Below are positions 32,851 through 43,279 of a stretch of DNA of 64,000 nt, piece after piece. Both the position numbers and the translations under genes were made by a program. Source of the stretch: Apostichopus japonicus (lineage: Eukaryota; Echinodermata; Holothuroidea; Aspidochirotida; Stichopodidae); contig NC_092571.1 in NCBI RefSeq assembly GCF_037975245.1, positions 8,282,501 through 8,346,500 on the forward strand, given 5' to 3'. Each line of letters opens with the position of its first letter. Position 1 is the first letter of the stretch. The notes beneath the pieces were generated by a model. That model saw nothing but the letters and a program-made list of their open reading frames with translations, did no database searches and was not told where the DNA came from.

Positions 32851-35800
32851 CTGAGGAGGTCAAAGAAAAGATTTAAGATTTTAATTTAAGAATGAATTTC
32901 AAGAGCAGCGTATCATGCTACAAGTCTGCTTCTCTAAGTGATAAAGTTCTCTCAGAGGATGAAATTTTATTTTATTAAGAATTTTATTTCTGATGATGTA
33001 CCATTCTCACCCAAAAAACGGTAGAATACTTGAGAAGTGCTGGTCTAACTTTCTCCTGTCTGAGATGTGAGATATTCACCTTTCTCGGAATTGACTTTCC
33101 AGCAATCACTTGATGATGACATTATCTCCTCATTTCAGGTGGCCTACTTGTTTGTTTGTTTAACACATTACTTTAATGCCTCATCATGCATCCCATTCCA
33201 AACATAAACAAACCGATCTCTCCCTCTACATTCTTGTTTTTGGTACCAAAATGTAGTTAATAAATAACTCGCATAATGAAGTGACGTCAGACAGTTGCAC
33301 CCCCTACAGTACACCCAACATCAATTAATCAATTTATCAAATTAATGTTTTTTTTTAAATTAGCCATGTCTTACCAGAGGCACATCACTCACATAATAAA
33401 GTGACGTCAGACAGTGACACTGCCTACCCCCAAACATCACTTAAACAATTTATCAAATTAATATGTTTTTTATTGTTAATTATCCATGTCTTACCAGAGG
33501 CACATCACTCATGGAATGAATGACCACTCCTTGATATTTTGCTGTATTCTCTGTGATCCTGGCTAGTCCAGACTTTAAGACATGGTTTCCATATAGGAAG
33601 GATTGCTCAGAGCCGGGCTTAACCCACACTTTGAACTGCAGAGGGAAGAAAATCAATTGTAGCAGTAAAGTCTGATGATGGCATTCAAAATAAAAAACTC
33701 ATACATGATTACTCCTCCTTACAGCATGATATCACCAACAGAAATTAGCCTACATCACATCCTTATCAAGTGGTAATTTTCATCAATTCTTTGCTCATTT
33801 TTGAAAAGAATGAGCAAAGTTTGAGAGATTGAAAGTCACAAATGTTGACATACGCATGGTTCTTTCAATATAAACACATTCAAGTGAACTCAAGACTTTA
33901 TACTGCAATAGTAGTAACAAATCGTGAGCTACTGTCTGATTGGATGAGCTGAAACTGTTGTTTCATTCAAGGCCAATGATCATAACAAATTAACAATTAA
34001 CAGTTCATTGGCGCTTCTTCCAGTATTCAGTAGAATTACTCATATCTTATTGCTCAATAATTCACATGGTTTTGTGTTTCACTTAAATCCTATCATAGTT
34101 ATGGTATTCAAGGAGAATTTTTCAAAGACAAATTTGATTCAATAAATGCAAGGAAATCAGGAAGATGATACTTTCTTAAGAAGAAGATGAAACAGAAAAG
34201 GAAAGAAAAAAAGTCCTAGGCATCTTGTGCAATCAACTCTAATTCTTTGTCAGCCTCCAATGGGGAATAGGCCTCTGGGGACTTATTCATAAACTTACAT
34301 TTGGGGACTTAATATGAAATACAACCTTAACATGGACAGAAAGGTGTTATGATATTTTACACTGGTTATGTATACAATTATGTCACCAGTTTAAATTTTT
34401 TGGGTGAGGGGAATGGGGGGGGGGAGGGGGGATGGCTTGGCAGTAGCTGTAACCAACACCTGTCATTTTATACCAATTCTCTGTACCCTCATTTGACTGC
34501 AGATGCAATACAGAAGTACAACTACGGACATAAAATATAATTAAATATTATACAGATATTATGCAAATATTATGCAAAAGTCACACCTACCTTTGCATAT
34601 GGAGCTAAAAATTCTAAGCATGTTATGTGAAGTCTAAACTTCTTGGTCTTTGTGATCTTGCCAAAACACGTTCCAAAGGACACCAAACCCTTCTGAGGCA
34701 TAGTTCCGGCCAGTTTCATAATTTCCTCACTGCAAATAAATAACACAACAGTTCAAGTTACTACATATATTCCTTTATATTATATTGTTAAGATGACATA
34801 TCGATGATTGCTACTTGAGCTAAAGTTTCCCTGTTTCGTAGATCTATCTACAGTTGCACCAACGTTTCACACCCACCTTTCCAACTAGCAAAAGGCTTTC
34901 TGCATGCCTCATAGGCGAGACGTAAAACCTGACAATCAACTGTTGTTTATATGATAGAGGTCTTTGAGTAAAACAACTCCCTCACACATCTAAGACAAAT
35001 CTTTCACTATCTGGGAGATATTGTGCTTTTAAAGTTTGTTTCTTGTTGTTTTCCTTTTCCATACTTTCAAAGTAGAATGTTAACAGTTTTGTCGATGAAA
35101 CCCAATGCGAACATTACGTCAGGAAGTGAGCTTCAATAATTTAGATATATACAATATTTGCACAACCCATGTCCATTGCAGAAAATAAACATTGTCAGAA
35201 ATGAGGGAGAAAACGGAAAAACTTGAAACACATGAGGATCGATGATGTCATATTTAGACTTGATCAAGTCTCCAGCCTTCTGTGTGAAGCAACATTAAAT
35301 CCATGATATCTTCCAAATGAAAAGAAAAAGACTTATTTTAGCTGATTGGAAAAGACAAATTCAATGTGTTTCCTACTCAAGAATGGTGGCATGTGCTAGG
35401 GATGCACCGGATCCAAATTTTTGGATCCGGCCGGAACCGGATTTTGCCGGATAGTACATGAAATCCGGCCGGATAAAATCCGGCCGGAACCGGATTTTTT
35501 CATTACACAAAAGAAAATCATTAATAAGAAGTAGAAGAATGAAACAAGGAGCAAATCTTAGGTGAGGTATACGCATATTATAAAGAAGGTGAAATTAAGA
35601 CCCCATTTATGAGATTAAATATGACTTGAAGTGGTGTAATCTACATTTTTTAATAAAATAACTACAATATAATTGTTGACAAGCTTGATACAGTATGTAA
35701 ATTTGTTTGTTGGAAAAATACTGCATACTAACTATGAAGTTCAGACGTATTTAACCATATAAGAGATGGTTTCACACATAAAAATTCAGAGAAAACATGA

Positions 35801-38706
35801 ATGCCAACAATAATGGGAAAGTAAAGATTCAATGGAACAGTATTTTGACTGATAAGTATATGAATGGTCTATTTTAACTGCACAATATTAAACTGATGAA
35901 GGCTGCAAGAATGGATTTCACTGCAAACTGTATTTGTTGTATATAGCTCCATATTATTACAGTAGTTGTATTACTTTGGTTGATCTTTAGAAACAGTGGG
36001 TCAGACCATTGAGAAAATTAAGTTAAACATGTTAAACCTAATTTTTCCTTACTTTGAATGTTTTTATCAATTTTTGGAAATAGTTTACATTGATTTAAGT
36101 TAATACCAACACTTTTTTAAGGAATAATTCAGGCCAGATTTTGAAAAAGATCCGGCCGGATTTTGAAAAATATCTGGCCGGAACCGGATAATTGCTCACT
36201 ATCCGGCCGGATAGTCTGGCCGGACCGGATTTCCGGTGCATCCCTAGCATGTGCAAAGTTATTTCAGTTGGAAAAAACACTGAGATCCAACTAAACAAGT
36301 TATCTAGAAATTCTTCAAATGTATCTTTACATCAGTATTGCTAGTAATATCATCACAGAATTTCTCAAAGTCCATAAACTATACACTTTGGAGTTTGACT
36401 GCTGTAGTTGATAACTACTAACAAAACCCAGAATGAAAACATTTCATGGTTCCTTGCTGCTGCTCATTGACATGATTAATAGGGAACACTCCAAGTACGT
36501 AATGATCAAGCAAGATCAATAATTTCCTTTTGAAGTTACTAACCATACAAACTTGTAACCTTAATAATGCAAAGCCACACCTCCCCATAAGTACAGATGT
36601 TATCAATTGCAAGGCACATCAGTATGTATCTAGTTGTCTACCAATATCACCATACCAAGTTGAAGAATCTCCAACTTGTTCAAATTAAACTTTGCAAATT
36701 TGAAGATTTTGATGTTTGACCATATGAACTCATTAATATTCATGATATGAGCACCAAAATCAATAGGGTCTATCAACTTGTTATGGACCACGCACCCACC
36801 AAGTATGGCATTGATCAATCATTCCCTTGTCGAGTTATCGTGCATACAAACGAAAGTGTCACACACATACACACACACCGACCTGACTACAAAGGTACAG
36901 CACCTTTGCTTTCAGCAAGGAAACAATAATAATAATTACAATCATAATAATTATAAATAAAAAGCTTGGGCTTACCTTGCATAGTATATTCTGTCTTGAT
37001 GTAGCCTAAAGCAGTATTTCCCATCTGGTCGGTCAATCAATAGTTGAATATTTTCACCAATACTGCAGGAGAAGATGAGGAACTTGTTAAATCTGTTGCA
37101 ATGACTTTATATGAAGGCCTGATCTTAATACTAATACAACAAATTGCATTGAGTGCAATGTTGAGAGATTTATGGCTTCTTGATATGATGAATAATCATT
37201 TGACAGTACTCTTAAACAATGACGAATTTACAGTTTTTGTGTGTGTACAGACAGGTTACCAATAACTTGGATTCTCTATAGCCATATTATCAGAAGAAAA
37301 CTTGAAATCTAAAAGACTTTCGGGTCACACTAATTAGCGTCAACAGGCCGATTTCACGACAACTCACGACAACTCAAGACAACTCAAGACAACAAGTTTA
37401 AAATACCATCAAATACAATTGATGTTATCAGAGTATATCTGGAAACACGTTTAAAACTGACTGGAACCAGCGTGCATACATATTTTTCACGGGAAAAAAT
37501 GTTTTTTTCGTAAAAATCGCCAACTTTTTCCTAACGTTGAATTGGACGACGTGATGCTATTGCGCTTGCGCAATGACATTGGACCGAACCATTACACTAC
37601 AGGTAAGTGCAATTTTTCAATCGAGAATGGTGCCCACAAAATAAAACCAGGCAAAATGATGGTAAGCAAGACTCTGTAAAGTTGATAATCACATATGTAA
37701 ATTACAATGGAAAAACAATAAGAAATATTCATTATTTTTAAAACATTAAATAATTTGATTTGGAGTTCATTCACCATACTTTGGTGCTTTATTACTACAG
37801 CAACCCACCTTACCGACACTGTACACAAGGCAGTTCCCAAACCTAGCACAAACCAACCCATATTATAATGGTTCAGTCCGATGGCATTGCGCAAGCGCAA
37901 TAGCATCACGTTAGGAAAAAGTTGGCGATTTTTAAGAAAAAAACATTTTTTCCCGTGAAAAATATGTATGCACGCTGGTTCCAGTCAATTTTAAACGTGT
38001 TTCCAGATATACTCTGATAACATCAATTGTATTTGATGGTATTTTAAACTTGTTGTCTTGAGTTGTCTTGAGTTGTCGTGAGTTGTCGTGAAATCGGCCT
38101 GTTGACGCTAATTAGTGTGACCGAGACTTTCACATTGGCAAAATTTGGGTCACTAATAGGATGCCTTGACACAGAGATTTCTCACCTTGCCTTCCCAGAT
38201 AGTGACAGATGGACAATTGGATACATAAATTAATGAACTTCTAAAACAGTTCTAGCTTCAGTTGGGTTCTTTGTTAAAAGCTAATGAGAAAGGCTACCTA
38301 ATAATCTCTATCTTTGCCGAACCCATGACTGAGTTACACTTACTTAGCCTAGGCCTAAGTCTGATCGACAGACCTTTTCTGTGGTATCCCTACACCATGT
38401 GTCTTTTCTTGTCTTTTGGTGTGAAAATAAATCAAGTCTTATCGTTATACCCATGCATGCAGAAGAAGCACTAATCAATGCTGAACGTAGCTGCGCTAAA
38501 AGTTAATATCGGTAGGATAGCCTAAACCTGTACCAGGATAGCATAAGCCTAACCAGCATAGTCTGCAACGTCAACGGGTTAGACTTATGTTAATTTCCTT
38601 GTCTGAAGTGGTTTAAGGATTTGAACATTTGAAATGTACTGTTCACGTACTACTTTGATAGCTTCTCAAACAGAATTGTGGTTTCTTCTTCTGTCAAAGG
38701 CCTCAT
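32734..38706 (-). CDS. NIP7: 60S ribosome biogenesis protein NIP7, complete, five exons
   Basis: Exons in transcript order: 38651-38706, 36976-37062, 34591-34729, 33495-33635, 32734-32850. They join in phase to 540 bases, 179 residues plus TGA; the human protein is 180. Starts MRPLTEEET, then the N-terminal alpha/beta domain ([30 protein letters not shown]) and a C-terminal PUA RNA-binding domain from about residue 95 ([20 protein letters not shown], then QGVVIHSM and GFGVAAK), ending [15 protein letters not shown]. Known role: nucleolar and nucleoplasmic factor for 27S/pre-60S rRNA processing and 60S subunit assembly. Introns 1 and 2 each hold a non-autonomous DNA transposon, and the exon 4 donor is duplicated in intron 4. 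It is divergently placed to the SVBP-like gene at 39527, with 820 bases between start codons. No damage seen. Confidence 0.97.
33266..33512 (-). repeat. 120-bp tandem duplication spanning the NIP7 exon 4 donor
   Basis: Two units, about 33512-33392 and 33391-33266. Each begins GAGTGATGTGCCTCTG then GTAAGACATGG (transcript strand) and ends GTCTGACGTCACTT. Unit 1 contains the real donor (GT at 33494-33493); unit 2 carries an intact decoy donor (GT at 33374-33373). Confidence 0.93.
33495..33635 (-). CDS. NIP7: NIP7 exon 4 (PUA domain)
   Basis: Residues 95-141: [40 protein letters not shown] and L. Acceptor TGCAG, donor CTG|GTAAGA. The last 15 exon bases plus donor are repeated 120 bases into the following intron. 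Confidence 0.98.
34591..34729 (-). CDS. NIP7: NIP7 exon 3
   Basis: Residues 48-94: [47 protein letters not shown]. Acceptor TGCAG, donor AAG|GTAGGT, ends phase 0. Confidence 0.97.
35397..36246. mobile_element. Non-autonomous hAT transposon with perfect 8-bp target duplication
   Basis: Left end TAGGGATGCACCGGATCC, right end GGATTTCCGGTGCATCCCTA. Flanking duplication GCATGTGC at 35389-35396 and 36247-36254 is exact. Sub-terminal regions are packed with CCGGCCGGAT-type repeats on both sides; the centre is AT-rich and non-coding. 850 bases, in NIP7 intron 2. The perfect flank suggests a fairly recent insertion. Confidence 0.92.
36976..37062 (-). CDS. NIP7: NIP7 exon 2
   Basis: Residues 19-48: [20 protein letters not shown], then HQDRIYYA and split Ser. 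Acceptor TGCAG, donor AAG|GTAAGC. Flanked on both sides by introns carrying transposons. Confidence 0.97.
37322..38123. mobile_element. DNA transposon with ~260-bp terminal inverted repeats
   Basis: Left arm 37322 to about 37595 and right arm about 37865 to 38123 are near-perfect reverse complements (outer end GGTCACACTAATTAGCG, inner end TTGCGCTTGCGCAATG). The left arm has an extra ~15 bases (about 37539-37553). Flanks AGACTTTC (37314-37321 and 38124-38131) form an 8-bp duplication, as in hAT and P-type elements. The outer arms carry four ACAACTC-AGACAACTC-type short repeats. Inner 270 bases are non-coding. In NIP7 intron 1. Confidence 0.9.
38651..38706 (-). CDS. NIP7: NIP7 exon 1 (start codon)
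   Basis: Residues 1-19, [18 protein letters not shown] then split Tyr. Donor TA|GTACGT, phase 2. Confidence 0.95.
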
Positions 38707-39526
38707 CTTGAAGGAACGATGTAATCTTTCGTTGTACTTAATTCGTGTTGAGTATTTTCACGTGTGTCTCACGGTATCATGACACAATTGCGTAATCGCA
38801 CACGAGTGGATGCGTTTTGTTCTCTAAAACGACTGGTTGTTGAACTCTAGCTGCTTACAATGACATTGAACCTTGACCGGGTACCATGGTATCTAGACGC
38901 TTTGTTTATATGTTAGCTGCTATACGGAAGTGTGTTGACGATATGCGATGTGAATCTTCTCGCTGCCCAATCATGTAATCATTTTGTACTCAGAACTTGA
39001 TTAGAGATTTTATTTGGTTGAATGTGGAAAGCGGCACTCTAATGAACAATGGTTGCTGAGCTAAAAGACGGTACCATTTTTTCGGGCATCTTATTCAGAC
39101 ATTTATAGCTGAAACGCCAATACTCATCAGAATGTGGCTCTAGGCCTAGGCCAGTACAGTAGTACTACTATACTACTAGCCTACTTACTGCTATATCGAA
39201 ATTGAGATCGTGAGGAAATTTGGCGAGCAACCCTACTGTAGGCCTAACTCAGGCGTCTGCAAAACAGCAGCCTAACTGATTTGACAAACTATTTAGATTA
39301 CATAGTACAATAGCCCTGCAGGTTACCAAGTCTTTGCAAGAAAACTTAAGTCAAATAGCAGATTGGGTTATTATTGAACTTCAGGCTGATTTTGGGAAGA
39401 TTGTACGACTGATGAAAAATCTCGGCTTGAATAATTTCTGGATGTTATAATACCCAAAGGGTCAGGCCAGCATTCAATATGTAGAGTTTGATCATCAAGC
39501 AGGTCTGAGGTATTTTCACCTCAACA
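38707..39526. promoter_or_regulatory. Shared intergenic region between divergent NIP7 and the SVBP-like gene
   Basis: 820 bases separate the NIP7 start (minus, 38706) from the start at 39527 (plus). This head-to-head layout makes a bidirectional promoter plausible (inference). No TATA box or other element could be assigned with confidence. Confidence 0.5.
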
Positions 39527-40019
39527 ATGGCAGGTGCATCAGTAATACACAGGGAAACGACAATGTCCGCTGTTTCCATCAGTCGACCCATTGTGTTTGC
39601 TCCTCGACCTTACAGTAGCAGGGTTCAAAGTGCAAGATTGCTTATTTCTCAAAAGAATGACTATTCCACAAATAGAGGATGCCTTACAAACGAGCCGTTC
39701 CCAGATATTCAGAGGTTAAATATTTCACAGGCAACGGGCAGTTCTAGCTTCTCTAATGGAGTTACAGAGTCTACGATGAAGGAGAGCAATTTCACAAACT
39801 TCAGGTTGCTCCAGCGACTTGCGGCTAGTGCGAAAGCGAGAATATCAAACAACTCCATCAATAGTCAAACAAATCTTGCCAGTCCGGAAGCCAAGAAATC
39901 TAAGTGGACGAATCCTCATCTGCATATTTCACAAGGAGACATTGCCACCGATGCTGCCTATGCAACAGTACCACCCCTAACTGAGCTTCAGCGGTTGCCA
40001 CCAGCTAAAGGGGTCAAAG
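39527..40019 (+). CDS. SVBP-like gene exon 1
   Basis: Residues 1-164, from MAGASVIHRETT. Low-complexity, Ser/Asn/Thr-rich. Donor AAAG|GTCAGT, phase 1. Good start context (A at -3, G at +4). Confidence 0.8.
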
Positions 40020-42047
40020 GTCAGTATACTTCCTGTACCATTCTGCATGCAGGGTTTTCAAAGAGTCAGTTCAGTTGAAGATCGACTCAATTTTTGGTTA
40101 ATTGTAACCATCTAGGCTTCAGACCTAGTGACCTAGTCACGTTCTAGGAGAGAAAAGATCTCCAAATTTATTTGAGTAATTTCTGCAAAGGAGGAAGTGC
40201 GCCTTGATTAATTTTTCATTTACGTCTCCATTTAGTTTAATTAGATTACAATTTAAAGCAGTGTTTTTGTGTCTCCTGCTCTTCAGATCAACCATAGGCC
40301 TGAAAATAATGACTTTTGATTTTCATCACTGTTACAGGTTTGACAATTGTTCATTTCACATTTTTTGTTTATTTTTAGATTTCCTGTTAACCTGTTTCTT
40401 GATTCAAAATACTTGGAAAAACTTGAAAATGAGTGTTTTATGATTAAATTTATTAGTATCAGTAAAATAAAAAGATGGTGTATTTTCATTTTGTCTCTTT
40501 AACAGACACAAACAGAACTTACAAAGCCAAGAGGTCAAGATCACGGAAACGTCGTTCGAAATTCAAAGCTAGACCATCTACAAAACAGTCAATATCAAGC
40601 AACGATGAAACAGCATCCGATCATCTCCAACCAGCTACCAGTAAAGTTATTCCTACATTTAGCCATCGATTTACCAAACAGAGGAGACGGCAGCAGAACA
40701 CACGCGTTCCCGAATCATCGAACGAGACAGGGCATCTACAGTTCAGCCTCGCCGGTCATTCCGAATATTTCAATAAACCAAACTTAAATATTAATTCAAC
40801 TTCCAAGGGGAGTGACGACAGGGTCAATGGTAACGTTATGCAAGAAGCCAAACTACGTGCCATCTATGAATCGTCAAAGGATTCTAATTCTTCCACTACC
40901 GATGGTGCCATCAAGATAAAATTACGGAAAATCTTCCAATCTGAGAAACAATCTGGTTACATCACTCAGTGTGGACGCATGTTACCGTGTGCGCCACCGA
41001 CGTCCCCTACTCCGTTGGTCTTGGACAGATATGAAATAGTTCCAAGTCTTGCAGATCTCACGGTATGTTTACTTTAACCTTTCAGAAATTGTAGTCACTA
41101 GTAATGCACCGGTTATGTAAATATACCAGCATCAGAGTTTGGTCTGTGTAGGTTAACCAAACCTTATGACATATAATATATATATATAATTGAAAATCGT
41201 AATGAGTTGGAAAATCAAGAACAGTGAAAAACTTCCAGCCTCCACCGGGATTCGAACTCGGGCCTCCCGCTCTGTATGCGGCCCCCCTTTATATCTTGAT
41301 AGATTAAAAACAAATTTCCAAAGTGTCAGTGTTATTAGATTGTTTTGACAAAGTTGTAACAAAAATACAATCAGAAAACTTTCTTGACCATGATTTGGTC
41401 TTTTCAGATCAGAGCATGTACTAGTTCATTCTGGATGGCAAAACAACTAATGAAACCCAATTTGTCATGACTTTTAAAGGAATTAAAATTAAACTGCTAA
41501 TAAATGTTAAAGATTCTGTCTAATTACCTGAAGTTTAACGTTTACAACTTTATTCCCAACTGTTACTTTATCGCAAGATGCTACATTTACATTCCTATTC
41601 TATGACATTTTAGAAGAGTCTTTTTGTCATTAAACACAGCGTGCAGTAGCTATTATTACTCTAGAAGTTTCTGCAAATACTGTACAACTTGTCTAGATAC
41701 ACAATACCTACAAAGACAATTATATTAATGACATTAAAGTTATATTCACCATTTTGAAACCTTATTATGAGAATTGCCCTAATTATGTCATTTTTAACCT
41801 CATTTCTTTTCTACTGCAGAGCCAGCAGTCGATTAAACAACGTCTCGCCGCTTTGGAGAAGGAGAACAAGAAGAAAAGACAAGTTCAGGACCAGGAGAAG
41901 AAACAAAAAGAAAAGAACGTCATTCAGACCCAATTTGAGATTCAGAGGGCTCGCACGCGCCAGGAAATCTACGCTCTCAATAAAATTATGACTAAGCTTG
42001 AAAAGGAACATTTTAAGAGATTCCATGAGAAAATGAAGAATAGATAA
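39527..42047 (+). CDS. Uncharacterised 425-residue protein with SVBP-like C terminus
   Basis: Three exons, 39527-40019, 40506-41062 and 41820-42047, join in phase (1 then 0) to 425 residues. The start (CAACAATGG) has an in-frame TGA at 39506-39508. Residues 1-164 are Ser/Asn-rich and look disordered; 168-190 are very basic (RSRSRKRRSKFKAR); 165-350 contain no domain I know. Residues 351-425 are a charged coiled coil (LEKENKKKRQ, EKKQKEK) ending in RTRQEIYALNKIMTKLEKEH then FKRFHEKM at 395-422. That matches the C-terminal core of small vasohibin-binding protein (R-x-EIYALN-x-x-MT-x-LE-x-x-x-F-x-x-F-x-x-x-M). SVBP itself is a ~66-residue chaperone and cofactor of vasohibin tubulin carboxypeptidases. 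Inference: this larger protein may bind a vasohibin and target it. An extra undetected exon in either intron is possible. Confidence 0.82.
40506..41062 (+). CDS. SVBP-like gene exon 2
   Basis: Residues 165-350. Opens with a basic stretch (KAKRSRSRKRRSKFKARP), which could serve nuclear import or microtubule binding. Acceptor TAACAG, donor ACG|GTATGT, ends phase 0. Confidence 0.8.
41230..41292 (-). repeat. tRNA-derived SINE head remnant
   Basis: Minus strand CCCGAGTTCGAATCCCGG is a perfect B box (41242-41262). The A box is decayed, so not a working tRNA. In intron 2 of the SVBP-like gene. Confidence 0.5.
41820..42047 (+). CDS. SVBP-like gene exon 3 (SVBP-like domain, stop)
   Basis: Residues 351-425, starting SQQSIKQRLAALEKENKKKR. 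Holds the SVBP-like motif EIYALNKIMTKLE. Acceptor CTGCAG; TAA at 42045-42047. Vertebrate SVBP has the same charged-helix then EIYALN layout. Confidence 0.9.
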   Translation, partial: SQQSIKQRLAALEKENKKKRQVQDQEKKQKEKNVIQTQFEIQRARTRQEIYALNKIMTKLEKEHFKRFHEKMKNR

Positions 42048-42362
42048 AATGTCCAGGAATTGATTATGAAGACAAAACTACTGTAGCAGCTAATGTGCAA
42101 TAGAGGAATCGTTTCTATGGTTACCAAAAAAGTTCTTTCAGTCCTTGATCATGTTTTTTTGTAAATATAATTTTTATAAAAAAGAAGTAAGATTATGTCA
42201 AGTTATGACTATTATAATTATTATTTTTATCATGGGTCATTCATATTTATTTTGGTCCTTCCCAAAGGCGTGACAAAATGTTTGCCTTATCCTCTCATAA
42301 ATAATTTTTCTGCAAGAGTTGTTTACATTGACCAACATTATTATGATTTATTCATTATACAT

Positions 42363-42368
42363 AATAAA
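42363..42368 (+). terminator. Possible polyadenylation signal of the SVBP-like gene
   Basis: AATAAA about 315 bases after the stop codon. Tentative; no cleavage site evidence. Confidence 0.35.
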
Positions 42369-42739
42369 CTCTTTCATCATTTTCCCTTGAGCACCTGCAT
42401 GTGATAGCTTGGGGTCGGGTCATGTGACAGTCAAGCTAGTGTCCCGTTAGCTCATATCTTGGTGCAGTCCCATAAGGCATTGAGACGATTTGCGCTTATA
42501 TTAATCATCTCCATTCAATGAGTTAATATCTGCTTGACTTCAGATCTGAATTGGTAGTGTCTAGGATATATTATGCAACTACAATATCAAGTCATTTACT
42601 AATTTTTTTTACAAGTTTATGTCAAGGTCTGAACCTAATGTTCATAACAAGTACTTGTGTTGCTGTGGTGTAGATCTCTATGGCGGAAAACTTGACAGAC
42701 TTATTATCTGAGTAACTTCACTTTTGAAATTAAGTAACT

Positions 42740-43275
42740 TGCATCATGACTTGTTACAATATTATATGATGACTTGTTACAATACAATGACTCGTTAAAA
42801 ACTGTTTGATGACTCGTTAAAAACTATGATAATGACTCGTTATTTAGTGTATGATTATGACTCGTTACAATACTGTACAATAATGACTCGTCACAATACT
42901 GTACGAAGATGACTCGTTACAATACTGTACGATAGTGACTCGTTACAATACTGTACAATAATGACTCGTCACAATACTGTACGAAGATGACTCGTTACAA
43001 TACTGTACGAAGATGACTCGTTACAATACTGTACGATAGTGACTCGTTACAATACTGTACAAAGATGACTCGTTACAATACTGTACGAAGATGACTCGTT
43101 ACAATACTGTACGAAGATGACTCGTTACAATACTGTACGTAGATGACTCGTAACAACACTGTACGAAGATGACTTGTTACAATACTGTACTATAATGACT
43201 CATTACAATACTGTACGACAATAACTCATTTAAATACTGTACGACAATGACTTGTTACAATACTGTACGATTATT
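42740..43275. repeat. Minisatellite, 26 bp unit
   Basis: About 20 copies of ATGACTCGTTACAATACTGT + ACGAAG, most regular at 42850-43200, with variants ATAGTG and ATAATG. Just downstream of the SVBP-like gene. Confidence 0.95.
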
Positions 43276-43279
43276 ACTT

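Noticed and set aside
39527-40078. Reading the SVBP-like exon 1 as a single-exon 183-residue gene
   Set aside because: The frame runs past a good donor (40020) into intron, and exon 2 continues it in phase.
40204-40443. Hydrophobic plus-strand reading frame between exons 1 and 2 of the SVBP-like gene
   Set aside because: Intronic and AT-rich; exon 1 and exon 2 join in phase without it and nothing in it is conserved.
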